Below, one piece after another: positions 49,584 through 59,126 of a DNA stretch of 64,000 nt (within the stretch, counting starts at the first letter, position 1; each line of letters opens with the position of its first letter). The notes beneath the pieces were generated by a model. The model searched no databases. It was not told where the DNA came from and was given only the letters and a program-made list of their open reading frames with translations. This stretch comes from Melioribacteraceae bacterium (lineage in GTDB: Bacteria > Bacteroidota > Ignavibacteria > Ignavibacteriales > Melioribacteraceae): the NCBI GenBank assembly GCA_030584085.1, contig CP129490.1, positions 901,511-965,510 on the forward strand, written 5' to 3'. The position numbers and the translations under genes are program-made.

Positions 49584-51588
49584 TTCACGAGCACTTTTAA
49601 TTACTTTTATCTTGTTTGTAAGTTTTGGCGTAATTGCGGCAAGACTTTTCAACCTACAAGTGCTCGATCACAATTACTATTCCGAAGTCGCAAAAAACCA
49701 ACAAGATAGATCACTTCTTATTAAAGCCGAAAGAGGATTAATAAAAGATAGAAATGGCGATATCCTTTCTTACACAGAAGATGATATTTCTTTCTTTGTT
49801 GATGCAAGAATGCTAAATGCAAATTCTAGACAGAAAATATCAGCCAAATTTTCTGAGGTGTTTTCAAAGAGTGAAAGTTATTATCTCAATTTGATGAACT
49901 CTGCTAAAGGTAATGTCTTTTTAGAGAAGAAAGTTCCACGCGAGAAATATCTTAGTTTCAAATCATTCGTTGTCGATGGTTTGGTTTCAGTTGAAGATCC
50001 GACAAGAGTTTATAGCAACGAAACTCTAGCCGCACACATACTAGGTTATGTAAATAATGAAATGATTGGACTCGATGGAGTTGAACGTGTCTTTGATGAA
50101 TATCTAACCGGAGTTGATGGATTACTTTATGTCGAACGTGATGTTCAAGGAAGAATTGTAACGGTAAAAGATGAACTTTCTCGTCAACCAAAACCCGGGC
50201 ATGATGTTTATTTAACAATCGATACAAAGTACCAAAAAATACTTGAACAAGAACTTCAAAAAGGGACGGAAGACTGTGGTGCTGAATCGGGTATAGGAAT
50301 TTTGATGAATCCGAATACCGGTGAAATAATTGCACTGGCAAACTATCCCACCTTTGATCCGGATGCATATTCCAAATTCAATGATCAAATAAGAAGAAAC
50401 AGAGCTGTAACAGATACTTATGAACCCGGTTCGACAATGAAAGCTCTCACTATGTCTATTTTGATTGACAACGATTTAGTAAGAGAAGATGAAGTAATCG
50501 ATACGGAAAACGGAAGATATAAAATTGCGAATGCAAGTATTATTGATGTTCATAAATATGATCGGTTAACTGTAAGAGAAGTTTTAGAACATTCAAGCAA
50601 CGTTGGAATGACAAAGTTAATTGAAAGAGTCGATGATAGAACTTTCTATAAATATTTACGTGATTTTGGATTTGGTAACTCAACTTCAATTACTCTTCCG
50701 AGTGAATCGCCCGGATTCTTAAAGAAACCGGATTTCTACTCAACACTGAGTAAACCGTTTATGTCATTTGGTTACGAAATTTCTGTGACTCCGCTTCAGA
50801 TGGTCACCGCATTTGCTTCGCTTATTAATGGAGGTATCCTTTATCAACCTAGAATAATTGATAAAATAGTAGATGAAAATGGTAAAGTAATTGAAAGCTA
50901 CCAATCCAAAAAAATTAGAAATGTTATTAGTGCTGAAACTTCGGAACGAATTAAAAACTTGATGCTTGGAGTTGTAGAACACGGTACCGGTAAGCTTGCT
51001 AGAACAGATAATATGTTTGTCGGCGGCAAAACCGGAACCGCACAGAAAATTATAAACGGAGCCTATGCAAAAGATTATAATGCTTCATTCATTGGTTTCT
51101 TCCCTGCAGATAATCCGCAAGTAGTTGGATTAATATTACTCGGTTCCCCTGCAAAAGGAAAATATGGCGGTGTAGTGGCTGCACCTGTATATAAGCGAAT
51201 TGTAAATAGAATAGTACAAGAAGATATAAATGTTATTCCGCAAAAAGTTATGATAGCCCGGCAAGATGAAAGTCTTGATAAAATTTTGGAATCCGTAACC
51301 GGTGATGAAAATCCTGTATTTCTGGAAACCGCAAATATTGGTGATGTAATTCCCAAAGTCGAACTTGCAAGTCAATTTGTCGGCAGAGTCACAATGCCCA
51401 ATTTAGTTAATAGATCTTTACGCGATGCACTTGCAGCTATGAATGAAATGGGATTAAGATTTGATATTGAAGGTAGCGGAAAAGTTGTTGACCAAAGCAT
51501 TAAACCCGGAACCCAAATTAAAGTTGGAGATATATGTTTCATAAAATGTGAAACCAATAGCTCACTTCGAACTCTGGGAGTTTATTGA
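49576..51588 (+). CDS. ftsI: Division-specific peptidoglycan transpeptidase (FtsI/PBP) with PASTA domain
   Basis: This 670-residue class B penicillin-binding protein has an N-terminal transmembrane helix, a dimerisation domain with KAERGLIKDRNGDIL, and a transpeptidase domain. The latter has catalytic Ser286 (YEPGSTMK), SSN in EHSSNVGMTKLI, and KTG at 485 (GGKTGTAQK). A C-terminal PASTA domain (about 600-660, VTMPNLVNRSLRDALAAMNEMGLRF) is typical of Bacteroidota and Firmicutes orthologues. It cross-links septal peptidoglycan. It shares one base with murE. Confidence 0.93.
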   Translation: MINSRALLITFILFVSFGVIAARLFNLQVLDHNYYSEVAKNQQDRSLLIKAERGLIKDRNGDILSYTEDDISFFVDARMLNANSRQKISAKFSEVFSKSESYYLNLMNSAKGNVFLEKKVPREKYLSFKSFVVDGLVSVEDPTRVYSNETLAAHILGYVNNEMIGLDGVERVFDEYLTGVDGLLYVERDVQGRIVTVKDELSRQPKPGHDVYLTIDTKYQKILEQELQKGTEDCGAESGIGILMNPNTGEIIALANYPTFDPDAYSKFNDQIRRNRAVTDTYEPGSTMKALTMSILIDNDLVREDEVIDTENGRYKIANASIIDVHKYDRLTVREVLEHSSNVGMTKLIERVDDRTFYKYLRDFGFGNSTSITLPSESPGFLKKPDFYSTLSKPFMSFGYEISVTPLQMVTAFASLINGGILYQPRIIDKIVDENGKVIESYQSKKIRNVISAETSERIKNLMLGVVEHGTGKLARTDNMFVGGKTGTAQKIINGAYAKDYNASFIGFFPADNPQVVGLILLGSPAKGKYGGVVAAPVYKRIVNRIVQEDINVIPQKVMIARQDESLDKILESVTGDENPVFLETANIGDVIPKVELASQFVGRVTMPNLVNRSLRDALAAMNEMGLRFDIEGSGKVVDQSIKPGTQIKVGDICFIKCETNSSLRTLGVY

Positions 51589-53069
51589 TGAAATTATCAC
51601 AATTATTAAATAATGTTAAAACGATTCATGTCACCGGAAACGCCGAATTGATTGAGATAAAAGATATCACAATTGATTCACGAGCGGTAAAAAAAGATTC
51701 ACTCTTTGTTGCGATAAAAGGATATAAAACAGACGGACATAGATTCATTCTAGATGCGATCAATAAAGGGGCTGTAGCAATTATTCTTGAAGATAATTAT
51801 GCTGTACCCGACCAAGTATTTGATAAATCCGGTTTGGTAAAAATCCTTGTTAAAAGCAGTCGCAAAGCATTATCCGAAATATCTGATGAATACTACAATC
51901 ATCCCTCCGAAAAGTTACAAGTAATAGGAATCACGGGCACAAAAGGAAAGACCACAACTGCATTTTATCTAAAGTCAATTCTCGAAGAGATGGGGGATAA
52001 ATGTGGATTGATTGGAACGATTGCGAACTATGCCGGAAATAAAGAATTAAAATCCCGATTAACAACTCCCGAGGCGAATGAAATTAATTTCATGATGCAA
52101 GAGATGTTAAGTGTAAATTCAAAATATTGTGTTATGGAAGTTTCATCTCATTCACTCTCTTTAGATCGAGTAGCAAATATCGATTTTGATTCTGCAATCT
52201 TCACAAACATCGCATCAGATCATTTGGATTTTCACAAAACATTTGAAAATTATTTAGCAGCTAAAAAAATATTATTTGATCAACTAAAGCCAAATGCAAC
52301 AGCAATTTATAACATAGATGATAGCAATTCTACGGCAGTTATTAGTTCTACAAAAGCAAAAACATTTTCATTCGGTACCAACCTTAACTCGTATTATAAG
52401 TTAAAAAATATTCAATACGATTTTAGCGGTACTAAGTTTGATTTGTTTTATAAAGAAAGAAAATATTCTGTCGAAACAAAATTAATTGGTTTGTTTAATG
52501 CTTTTAATGCAGTTGCCGCTTTAGCTGCAGCAACTTCTCTCGGAATTGATATCGAACAAGCAGTTGAAGGAATTAAAAACACACCACAAGTGCCGGGCAG
52601 ATTTGAATTAATTCAGATGGAAAACAAAAAAGTAATAATTGATTATGCCCATAATGCCAGCAGCTTAAAAGAGGTATTAATGTCATTGCAGCATGTGAAT
52701 AAAGAAGGAAGAACAATTCACACTGTATTTGGCTGTGGTGGTGATCGGGATAGAACTAAAAGACCGGTGATGGGAAAAATTGCTGATGAACTTAGCGATG
52801 TAATCTATGTTACTTCCGATAATCCGAGAACTGAAGATCCAAATAAAATTATTGACGATGTTATAAAAGGTATATCAAGAAAAGACTATCATAGAATTGA
52901 AAATAGAGAAGAAGCAATTAAAACAGCAATAGAAAAATCCGAGGACAACGCAGTCATCCTAATTGCAGGCAAAGGACACGAAAACTATCAAGAGATAAAC
53001 GGTGTGAGGAGTTATTTCTCTGATAAAGAAACTGCAATGAAGTATTTATCCGAAGGATTAATGAGATAA
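51588..53069 (+). CDS. murE: UDP-MurNAc-tripeptide synthetase (meso-DAP-adding type)
   Basis: This 493-residue Mur ligase has ITIDSRAVKKDSLFVAIKG in the N-terminal domain, ATP loop GITGTKGKTTTAFYLKSIL, MEVSSHSLSLDRV and VPGRFELI. The C-terminal DNPRTEDP contains the DNPR motif that marks meso-diaminopimelate-specific MurE, so the wall is DAP-type. ATG 51588 is preferred over a TTG one codon upstream, since it overlaps the ftsI stop (TGATG). It acts in the cytoplasm on UDP-MurNAc-Ala-Glu. Confidence 0.94.
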   Translation: MKLSQLLNNVKTIHVTGNAELIEIKDITIDSRAVKKDSLFVAIKGYKTDGHRFILDAINKGAVAIILEDNYAVPDQVFDKSGLVKILVKSSRKALSEISDEYYNHPSEKLQVIGITGTKGKTTTAFYLKSILEEMGDKCGLIGTIANYAGNKELKSRLTTPEANEINFMMQEMLSVNSKYCVMEVSSHSLSLDRVANIDFDSAIFTNIASDHLDFHKTFENYLAAKKILFDQLKPNATAIYNIDDSNSTAVISSTKAKTFSFGTNLNSYYKLKNIQYDFSGTKFDLFYKERKYSVETKLIGLFNAFNAVAALAAATSLGIDIEQAVEGIKNTPQVPGRFELIQMENKKVIIDYAHNASSLKEVLMSLQHVNKEGRTIHTVFGCGGDRDRTKRPVMGKIADELSDVIYVTSDNPRTEDPNKIIDDVIKGISRKDYHRIENREEAIKTAIEKSEDNAVILIAGKGHENYQEINGVRSYFSDKETAMKYLSEGLMR

Positions 53070-53071
53070 CA

Positions 53072-54460
53072 ATGAAATCATTAAAAATTACATTGGAAGA
53101 TTTTTTCAATTTGCCAGGCGCAGTCATTTATAATCCCGATGAATTTAAGCCTGTTAAAAAAGTTTCTATTGATTCCCGTAACATAAGTAAAAACACTTTG
53201 TTTGTTGCAATAAAAGGTAAGCGAACTGACGGGCATAAATATATAAAAGAAGCAATTACTAACGGTGCTTCAGCAGTAATGATTTCAAAAAAGAGAGTGA
53301 AAGATTTTTCATCTATTAAAATTCCGGTAATCGCTGTTGATAATACAACTAAAGCTTACGGTAATCTTGCAAATGTTTGGAGACAGAAACTAAATGCAAA
53401 AGTAATTGGGTTGACGGGTAGTAACGGTAAAACCAGCACCAAGGAAATGATTGCGACACTTTTATCAGCCAAATACTCAGTAACAAAATCAGTTGCAAAC
53501 AATAATAATCATATTGGTGTCCCGTTGACCCTATTTACTGCAAATGAAAAAACTCAAGCAGTAGTACTTGAAGAAGGCACAAATCATTTTGGTGAAATTG
53601 AATACATAGCAAAAATATCCGAACCTGATTTGTCTTTAATTACTAATATCGGTGACTCACATTTGGAATTCTTAGTAGATAGAGATGGCGTCTTCAAGGA
53701 AAAATCATATTTGTTATCTGTAACGGATGATAACAATGGAACAATTCTAATCAACAATGATGATCCGTATCTAAGCAAAAGTAAAAAGAATTATAAAGAT
53801 GTTATTACTTATGGCTTCAAGGGAAAAGTCGATATAAAAGGAAGACTAATCGGTTTCAGTCAATATGGATATCCCGAAGTTGAGATTATTGGCAAAGGGA
53901 AAAAGTTAAAAGTTGTTCTTCCACTTTTAGGCGAATCAAATGTAAAAAATTATCTAGCAACAGTCGCGGTTGCAATCACATTTGGTCTAACTAAAAAGGA
54001 AATTATCGATGCAACCAAAAAATTTGAGGTAGTAAAAGGAAGATTAAATCCAATTATTTCAGAAACAACAATGTTAATTGACGATACATATAATTCAAAT
54101 CCGGATTCGGTAAGAGCGGCAGTTGATTTGCTAAGTCAGATCAAAAAGTATAAACGAAGAATCTTAATTCTTGGTGATATGCTCGAACTCGGTAAAGGAA
54201 AAGAAAAACTCCATGCTGATCTTAAAGACTATATTATGAAAAGAAAAGTCGACGAAGTTTATATGCATGGTAAACTTATGAAGAATTTGTATGAAGCTTT
54301 ACCTTCTACAAAGATTGCAACTTTACACTTTACACTACGAGAAAGTCTAAAACGTTTTGCAAATGTGATGGATATAAATGATTCTGTAATCTTGATAAAA
54401 GGCTCGCGTGGAATGAAGATGGAAGAGTTCGTCGAAATAATTAAAAAGAGAATGCAATAA
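53072..54460 (+). CDS. murF: UDP-MurNAc-tripeptide:D-Ala-D-Ala ligase
   Basis: This 462-residue Mur ligase has VSIDSRNISKNTLFVAIKGKRTDGH, ATP loop GLTGSNGKTSTKEMI, NNNNHIGVPLTL (the MurF-specific region), IDDTYNSNPDSVRAAVDLL and a terminal ILIKGSRGMKMEEFVE. It adds D-Ala-D-Ala to complete the UDP-MurNAc-pentapeptide. It begins 2 bp after murE and shares one base with mraY. No ddl gene is in the cluster. Confidence 0.94.
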   Translation: MKSLKITLEDFFNLPGAVIYNPDEFKPVKKVSIDSRNISKNTLFVAIKGKRTDGHKYIKEAITNGASAVMISKKRVKDFSSIKIPVIAVDNTTKAYGNLANVWRQKLNAKVIGLTGSNGKTSTKEMIATLLSAKYSVTKSVANNNNHIGVPLTLFTANEKTQAVVLEEGTNHFGEIEYIAKISEPDLSLITNIGDSHLEFLVDRDGVFKEKSYLLSVTDDNNGTILINNDDPYLSKSKKNYKDVITYGFKGKVDIKGRLIGFSQYGYPEVEIIGKGKKLKVVLPLLGESNVKNYLATVAVAITFGLTKKEIIDATKKFEVVKGRLNPIISETTMLIDDTYNSNPDSVRAAVDLLSQIKKYKRRILILGDMLELGKGKEKLHADLKDYIMKRKVDEVYMHGKLMKNLYEALPSTKIATLHFTLRESLKRFANVMDINDSVILIKGSRGMKMEEFVEIIKKRMQ

Positions 54461-55569
54461 TGTTTTACTATTTGTTTGATTATATCAATGACAAATTTAG
54501 TCCGCCGGGATTCGATATCTTCCGGTTCCTAACATTCCGCTCAATTTTAGCGGCTATTACTGCGTTGATTCTTGCATTTTATGTCGGACCAAAGTTGATC
54601 AATTATTTACATCGCAAACAAATTGGTGAAACAATAAGAGTTGACGGTCCAGAAACTCACAAAGCTAAAGCCGGAACTCCTACGATGGGCGGTATCATCA
54701 TTATGATATCGATTACAATTCCAATATTACTTTGGAGTGATTTAAAAAGTACATATATACTTCTTCCAACTTTTGGAATGCTATTTTTAAGCTTAGTCGG
54801 TTTCATTGATGACTATCTAAAAGTTGTGAAAAAATATCCAAAAGGATTAATTGCAAAGTATAAGTTAGTCGGTCAAATTTTTGTAGGATTAGTTGTAGGT
54901 GCAGTAATTTATTTTTCACCCGAGTTTGCACAGTATAGTACTCAAACAACATTGCCGTTTTTTAAAAATCTCAATTTTGATTTCTCTTATCTATATATAC
55001 CGGCGGTTATCTTTATAATAACAGCAATTTCAAACGGCGTAAATCTTACTGACGGCTTGGACGGACTTGCGATGGGAACAATGACAATAGTCATGCTAAC
55101 ACTTGCTGTCATCGCATACGTATCCGGCAATGTTATCTACTCGGATTACTTGAATATTATGTACTTACCCGGTTCTGGTGAACTTACAGTTTTCATTGCC
55201 GCTTTTGTCGGTGCAGGTTTGGGATTCTTATGGTTTAATTTTTATCCGGCACAAATTTTCATGGGCGACACAGGTTCACTTGCAATGGGAGGGGCTTTCG
55301 GAATAATAGCCATACTAATTAAAAAGGAATTATTGATTCCAATCCTCGGCGGGATTTTCTTCCTTGAAACTGTTTCGGTAATTATTCAAAGATTGTATTT
55401 CAAATACACAAAGAAAAAATACGGTGAAGGAAGAAGAGTTTTCTTAATGGCTCCTATTCATCATCATTTTGAAATGAAAGGGTGGACCGAGCCTAAAATT
55501 GTAATCAGATTTTACATCATAACAATAATTTTGGCAATAATAAGTTTGGCTTCGTTTAAGATACGTTAA
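54460..55569 (+). CDS. mraY: Phospho-N-acetylmuramoyl-pentapeptide transferase
   Basis: This 369-residue enzyme has ten predicted transmembrane helices. Signature segments are THKAKAGTPTMGGIIIM, the aspartates in GFIDDYLKVVKK, NGVNLTDGLDGLAMG, IFMGDTGSLAMGGAFG and APIHHHFEMKGW. It transfers phospho-MurNAc-pentapeptide to undecaprenyl phosphate, forming lipid I at the inner membrane. It shares single-base junctions with murF and murD (TAATG). Confidence 0.96.
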   Translation: MFYYLFDYINDKFSPPGFDIFRFLTFRSILAAITALILAFYVGPKLINYLHRKQIGETIRVDGPETHKAKAGTPTMGGIIIMISITIPILLWSDLKSTYILLPTFGMLFLSLVGFIDDYLKVVKKYPKGLIAKYKLVGQIFVGLVVGAVIYFSPEFAQYSTQTTLPFFKNLNFDFSYLYIPAVIFIITAISNGVNLTDGLDGLAMGTMTIVMLTLAVIAYVSGNVIYSDYLNIMYLPGSGELTVFIAAFVGAGLGFLWFNFYPAQIFMGDTGSLAMGGAFGIIAILIKKELLIPILGGIFFLETVSVIIQRLYFKYTKKKYGEGRRVFLMAPIHHHFEMKGWTEPKIVIRFYIITIILAIISLASFKIR

Positions 55570-56918
55570 TGATTATAAAAGATAAAAAAATATCGATCAT
55601 CGGTGCTGTTAGAAGTGGTGTTGCTGCTGCTAAGCTTGCATTGGCTCATGGTGCAATTCCATTTGTTTCCGATTCTAATACATCAGAAAAATTAGTTGAT
55701 GCAGAACGAGAATTCGATCAATTAAAAATTCAATACGAATTTGGTAATCACTCGAAAAAAGTTTTTGATTGCGATTTTATAGTTACAAGTCCGGGCGTAC
55801 CAAGTGATTCCGATGTTCTAGTAAATGCAAAATCGAAAGACATTCCAATTTATAGTGAAATTGAATTTGCATCCTGGTTTTGTGAAGGTTCAATCGTTGC
55901 CATTACAGGTTCAAACGGAAAAACTACTACTACTACATTATTGAATTATCTTTTAAACGAAGCTGGTTATATTTCTTATCCAGCGGGTAATATTGGAAAT
56001 GCGCTATCAGGAATAGTCGATAAACTTAATGGTAATGACTTTGTTTCACTTGAGACTTCGAGTTTCCAGTTAGATCATATAAATACATTCAAACCAAAAT
56101 TTTCAGTGATCTTAAATATCACACCGGATCATTTAGATCGTTATGAAAACTCATTCGAAAAATATAAACAAGCAAAGCTAAGAATTTTCGAAAACCAAGA
56201 CGAAAATGACTTTTTGATATTAAACGCTGATGATTCATCATTATCCAAACTTCAGATAGATTCAAAAGTAAATCGATACTTTTTCTCTACAAAAAATAAA
56301 GTTGAAAACGGAGCTTTTTGTTCGGATGGAAAATTCATATTCGTGAATAATAATGTTGAAGAAGAAATTTGTGATTGCAGTGAACTTTATATAAAGGGTG
56401 AACACAATAGATCAAATGCTTTAGCTGCATTAATTGTAGCAAAATTAATTGGTATTACAAACGAAAAAATTAAAGATGCGTTTGCAAGTTTCAAAGGTGT
56501 TGAACATCGCTTAGAATTTGTAAGAGAAATTGAAGGAATAAAATTTATTAATGATTCCAAAGCCACAAATGTTGATTCGGTTTGGTATGCTTTACAAAGC
56601 TTCGATACTAAAATTTTATTAATACTTGGCGGCAAAGATAAAGGCAACGATTATAATATTATTAAAGATTTAGTGAAATCAAAAGTTAAAAAAATCTATG
56701 CAATAGGATCATCCAAAGATAAAGTATATGATTTTTTCCATGACATTGTAAGCGTGGATAAAAAAGAAACAATGGAAGATTGTGTGGTAGCCGGAAGAAA
56801 TGAAGCAGAAGCAAATGAAATAGTATTACTTTCACCTGCATGCGCAAGTTTTGATATGTTCAAAAACTTTGAACATAGAGGTGAAGTTTTCAAACAAATA
56901 GTGATGAGTCTGAATTAA
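55569..56918 (+). CDS. murD: UDP-MurNAc-L-alanine:D-glutamate ligase
   Basis: This 449-residue protein has an N-terminal Rossmann-like part (KKISIIGAVRSGVAAAKLA, VTSPGVP), ATP loop AITGSNGKTTTTTLLNYLL, NITPDHLDRYENSFEKY, EHRLEFVREIEGIKFINDSKATN and LSPACASFDMFKNFEHRGE. These are MurD signatures. It adds D-Glu to UDP-MurNAc-L-Ala in the cytoplasm. It overlaps mraY and ftsW by one base each. Confidence 0.95.
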   Translation: MIIKDKKISIIGAVRSGVAAAKLALAHGAIPFVSDSNTSEKLVDAEREFDQLKIQYEFGNHSKKVFDCDFIVTSPGVPSDSDVLVNAKSKDIPIYSEIEFASWFCEGSIVAITGSNGKTTTTTLLNYLLNEAGYISYPAGNIGNALSGIVDKLNGNDFVSLETSSFQLDHINTFKPKFSVILNITPDHLDRYENSFEKYKQAKLRIFENQDENDFLILNADDSSLSKLQIDSKVNRYFFSTKNKVENGAFCSDGKFIFVNNNVEEEICDCSELYIKGEHNRSNALAALIVAKLIGITNEKIKDAFASFKGVEHRLEFVREIEGIKFINDSKATNVDSVWYALQSFDTKILLILGGKDKGNDYNIIKDLVKSKVKKIYAIGSSKDKVYDFFHDIVSVDKKETMEDCVVAGRNEAEANEIVLLSPACASFDMFKNFEHRGEVFKQIVMSLN

Positions 56919-58027
56919 TGAGATTATTAACTAGAATAATATTGCTCTGTGTTATTTCGTTGATGTTGCTCGGCGGTGTTTTAGTGTTTTCTGCTAGCGG
57001 AACATACAGTCAAATGAAGTTTAATAATTTCTACTATTTATTTAACTCGCATTTATGGAAAATTCTAGCCGCTATCGGAGTAATGATAATCTTCGCTTCA
57101 ATCCCGTATGAATTCTATAAACGATACAGCAAACAAGCCATGTTCGGAATAGTTTTTTTACTTGTATTAACATTATTTATTGCTCCCTCTGTAAAAGGTG
57201 CATCGAGATGGATAAATCTTGGATTCATACAATTCCAGCCATCGGATTTAGCCAAAATTATTTTGATTATGCATCTAGCCGTTCTTATCGAAAAGAAAAA
57301 TGAAATTCTACATGATTTTAAAAATGGTTTAATCTATTTACTCTTCTGGGTGTTTTTAATTAGTGGTTTGGTTTTAGTTCAGCCAAACTTAAGTACAAGT
57401 ATGATAATTATTCTCACAAGTTTTACTCTGCTTTATATCGGTGGTGCTAGACTTAAACATATTCTTTTTACTTTATCCGGAACTGCATCAGTTGGATTTA
57501 TAATGATGATGTTATTCTCGCATTCAAGGCAAAGAATTTTAGCATTCATAAATAGCTTCGGAAGCGAATCCAGCATGAACATACAAGTGTATCAAGCTAA
57601 AGTTGCATTAGGAAGCGGTGGATTAATCGGGAAAGGAATTGGAAACAGCAGGCAGAGTGATTTGTTTTTACCAGAATCGTACGGCGATTTTATTTTCTCG
57701 ATTCTCGGTGAAGAGTATGGATTCATCGGAGCTATTGTTACTCTTTTAATTTACTTAACAATCTTTTTAGCCGGATTGATTATCGCAAAAAAAGCAACTG
57801 ATAAATTTGGTCAACTTCTTGCATTCGGATTATCGTTTAACATAATAATCAGTGCGTTCATTAATGCTGGGGTTGTATCGGGCATTCTGCCGACAACCGG
57901 GATTACTTTACCGTTTATAAGTTTTGGTGGCACATCAATTATAGTATTCGGTCTTTCGGTCGGAATTATTTTAAGTATTGCTAAAGAAACTATAAAAAAA
58001 CGAGAATTGAGATTATCGCAAGCATGA
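56918..58027 (+). CDS. ftsW: SEDS peptidoglycan glycosyltransferase FtsW
   Basis: This 369-residue SEDS protein has about ten transmembrane helices. Signatures are GASRWINLGFIQFQPSDLAKI, VQPNLSTSMIIILTSFTLLYIGGA, the long loop YQAKVALGSGGLIGKGIGNSRQ, LPESYGDFIFSILGEEYGFIGA and LPTTGITLPFISFGGTS. Together with FtsI it polymerises septal glycan from lipid II. It lies between murD and murG, with overlaps of 1 and 4 bp. Confidence 0.94.
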   Translation: MRLLTRIILLCVISLMLLGGVLVFSASGTYSQMKFNNFYYLFNSHLWKILAAIGVMIIFASIPYEFYKRYSKQAMFGIVFLLVLTLFIAPSVKGASRWINLGFIQFQPSDLAKIILIMHLAVLIEKKNEILHDFKNGLIYLLFWVFLISGLVLVQPNLSTSMIIILTSFTLLYIGGARLKHILFTLSGTASVGFIMMMLFSHSRQRILAFINSFGSESSMNIQVYQAKVALGSGGLIGKGIGNSRQSDLFLPESYGDFIFSILGEEYGFIGAIVTLLIYLTIFLAGLIIAKKATDKFGQLLAFGLSFNIIISAFINAGVVSGILPTTGITLPFISFGGTSIIVFGLSVGIILSIAKETIKKRELRLSQA

Positions 58028-59124
58028 AAGGTTCACCAATATATCGTTTTGTTTTTGCAGGTGGCGGCACAGGTGGACATCTTTATCCGGCAATTGCAGT
58101 TGCAGAAAAAATAAAAGAACTAAAACCGGAATCAGAAATATTGTTTATAGGAACAAAAAATAAAATTGAATCGAAAGTTGCTCCCGCGAGCGGGTTTAAC
58201 TTTATATCTATTTGGATAAGCGGATTTTCTCGGCAATTGAATCTTAGCAATATTCTTTTTCCATTAAAAGTGTTTGTCTCATATTTCCAAAGTTTGATTG
58301 CTCTTACAAAATTCAAGCCTCGTGTTGCAATTGGAACAGGTGCTTATGTTGCCGGACCTGTTATTTCTGCCGCATCAACATTGGGAACGAAAATCATTTT
58401 ATTAGAGCAAAATAGTTATCCAGGAGTGACAAATAGATTATTAGAAAAGAAAGCTGATCAAATACATATAAGCTATGAAGATTCAAAAAAATATTTTAGA
58501 CAAAGCGAAAAGCTTGTAGTTACTGGAAATCCAATCAGACCCAAATTAAAATTGATTGATAGAACTGAAGCGGTTAAGAATTTGAATCTAGATTCAACAA
58601 AAAAGATTCTTCTTGTAATTGGCGGAAGCGGTGGTGCCGGTTCAATCAATAAAGCTATCGCAAACAATATTCAATCTTTTGTTGGGAATGATATTCAGAT
58701 TTTATGGCAAACAGGAAAATATTATTACGAGAATTATTTGAATTATAACTCCGACTCGGTAAAGGTTATGCCATACATTGATGATATGAAGTCAGCTTAT
58801 TCATGTGCTGATTTAATAATTGCAAGAGCAGGAGCTACAACAATTGCAGAGTTAAGCTATTTAGGATTACCTGTAATTCTAGTTCCGTCACCAAATGTAG
58901 CGGCAAATCATCAATTTAAAAATGCTGAATCATTAGTAAAAGAAAATGCAGCAGAATTAATTGACGATGGAAAAATAAATTCGGATTTATTTGAGAAAGT
59001 AAATTCAATTATAAATGACTCGACAAAATTAGATTTAATGAAAAAAAACATCCTAAAATTTTCTAAACCTGATGCGGCAAAAGTTGTCGCGGAAAATGCA
59101 ATTAATTTAGCGGAGCAATTGTAA
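58024..59124 (+). CDS. murG: UDP-GlcNAc:lipid I N-acetylglucosaminyltransferase
   Basis: This 366-residue GT28 glycosyltransferase has the glycine-rich loop FAGGGTGGHLYPAIAVAEKI, TGAYVAGPVISAA, LLEQNSYPGVTNRLL, a second loop VIGGSGGAGSINKAI, the UDP-GlcNAc site in IARAGATTIAELSYLGLPVILVPSPNVAANHQFKNAE. It makes lipid II on the inner face of the membrane. It overlaps ftsW by 4 bp (ATGA). Confidence 0.95.
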   Translation: MKGSPIYRFVFAGGGTGGHLYPAIAVAEKIKELKPESEILFIGTKNKIESKVAPASGFNFISIWISGFSRQLNLSNILFPLKVFVSYFQSLIALTKFKPRVAIGTGAYVAGPVISAASTLGTKIILLEQNSYPGVTNRLLEKKADQIHISYEDSKKYFRQSEKLVVTGNPIRPKLKLIDRTEAVKNLNLDSTKKILLVIGGSGGAGSINKAIANNIQSFVGNDIQILWQTGKYYYENYLNYNSDSVKVMPYIDDMKSAYSCADLIIARAGATTIAELSYLGLPVILVPSPNVAANHQFKNAESLVKENAAELIDDGKINSDLFEKVNSIINDSTKLDLMKKNILKFSKPDAAKVVAENAINLAEQL

Positions 59125-59126
59125 TT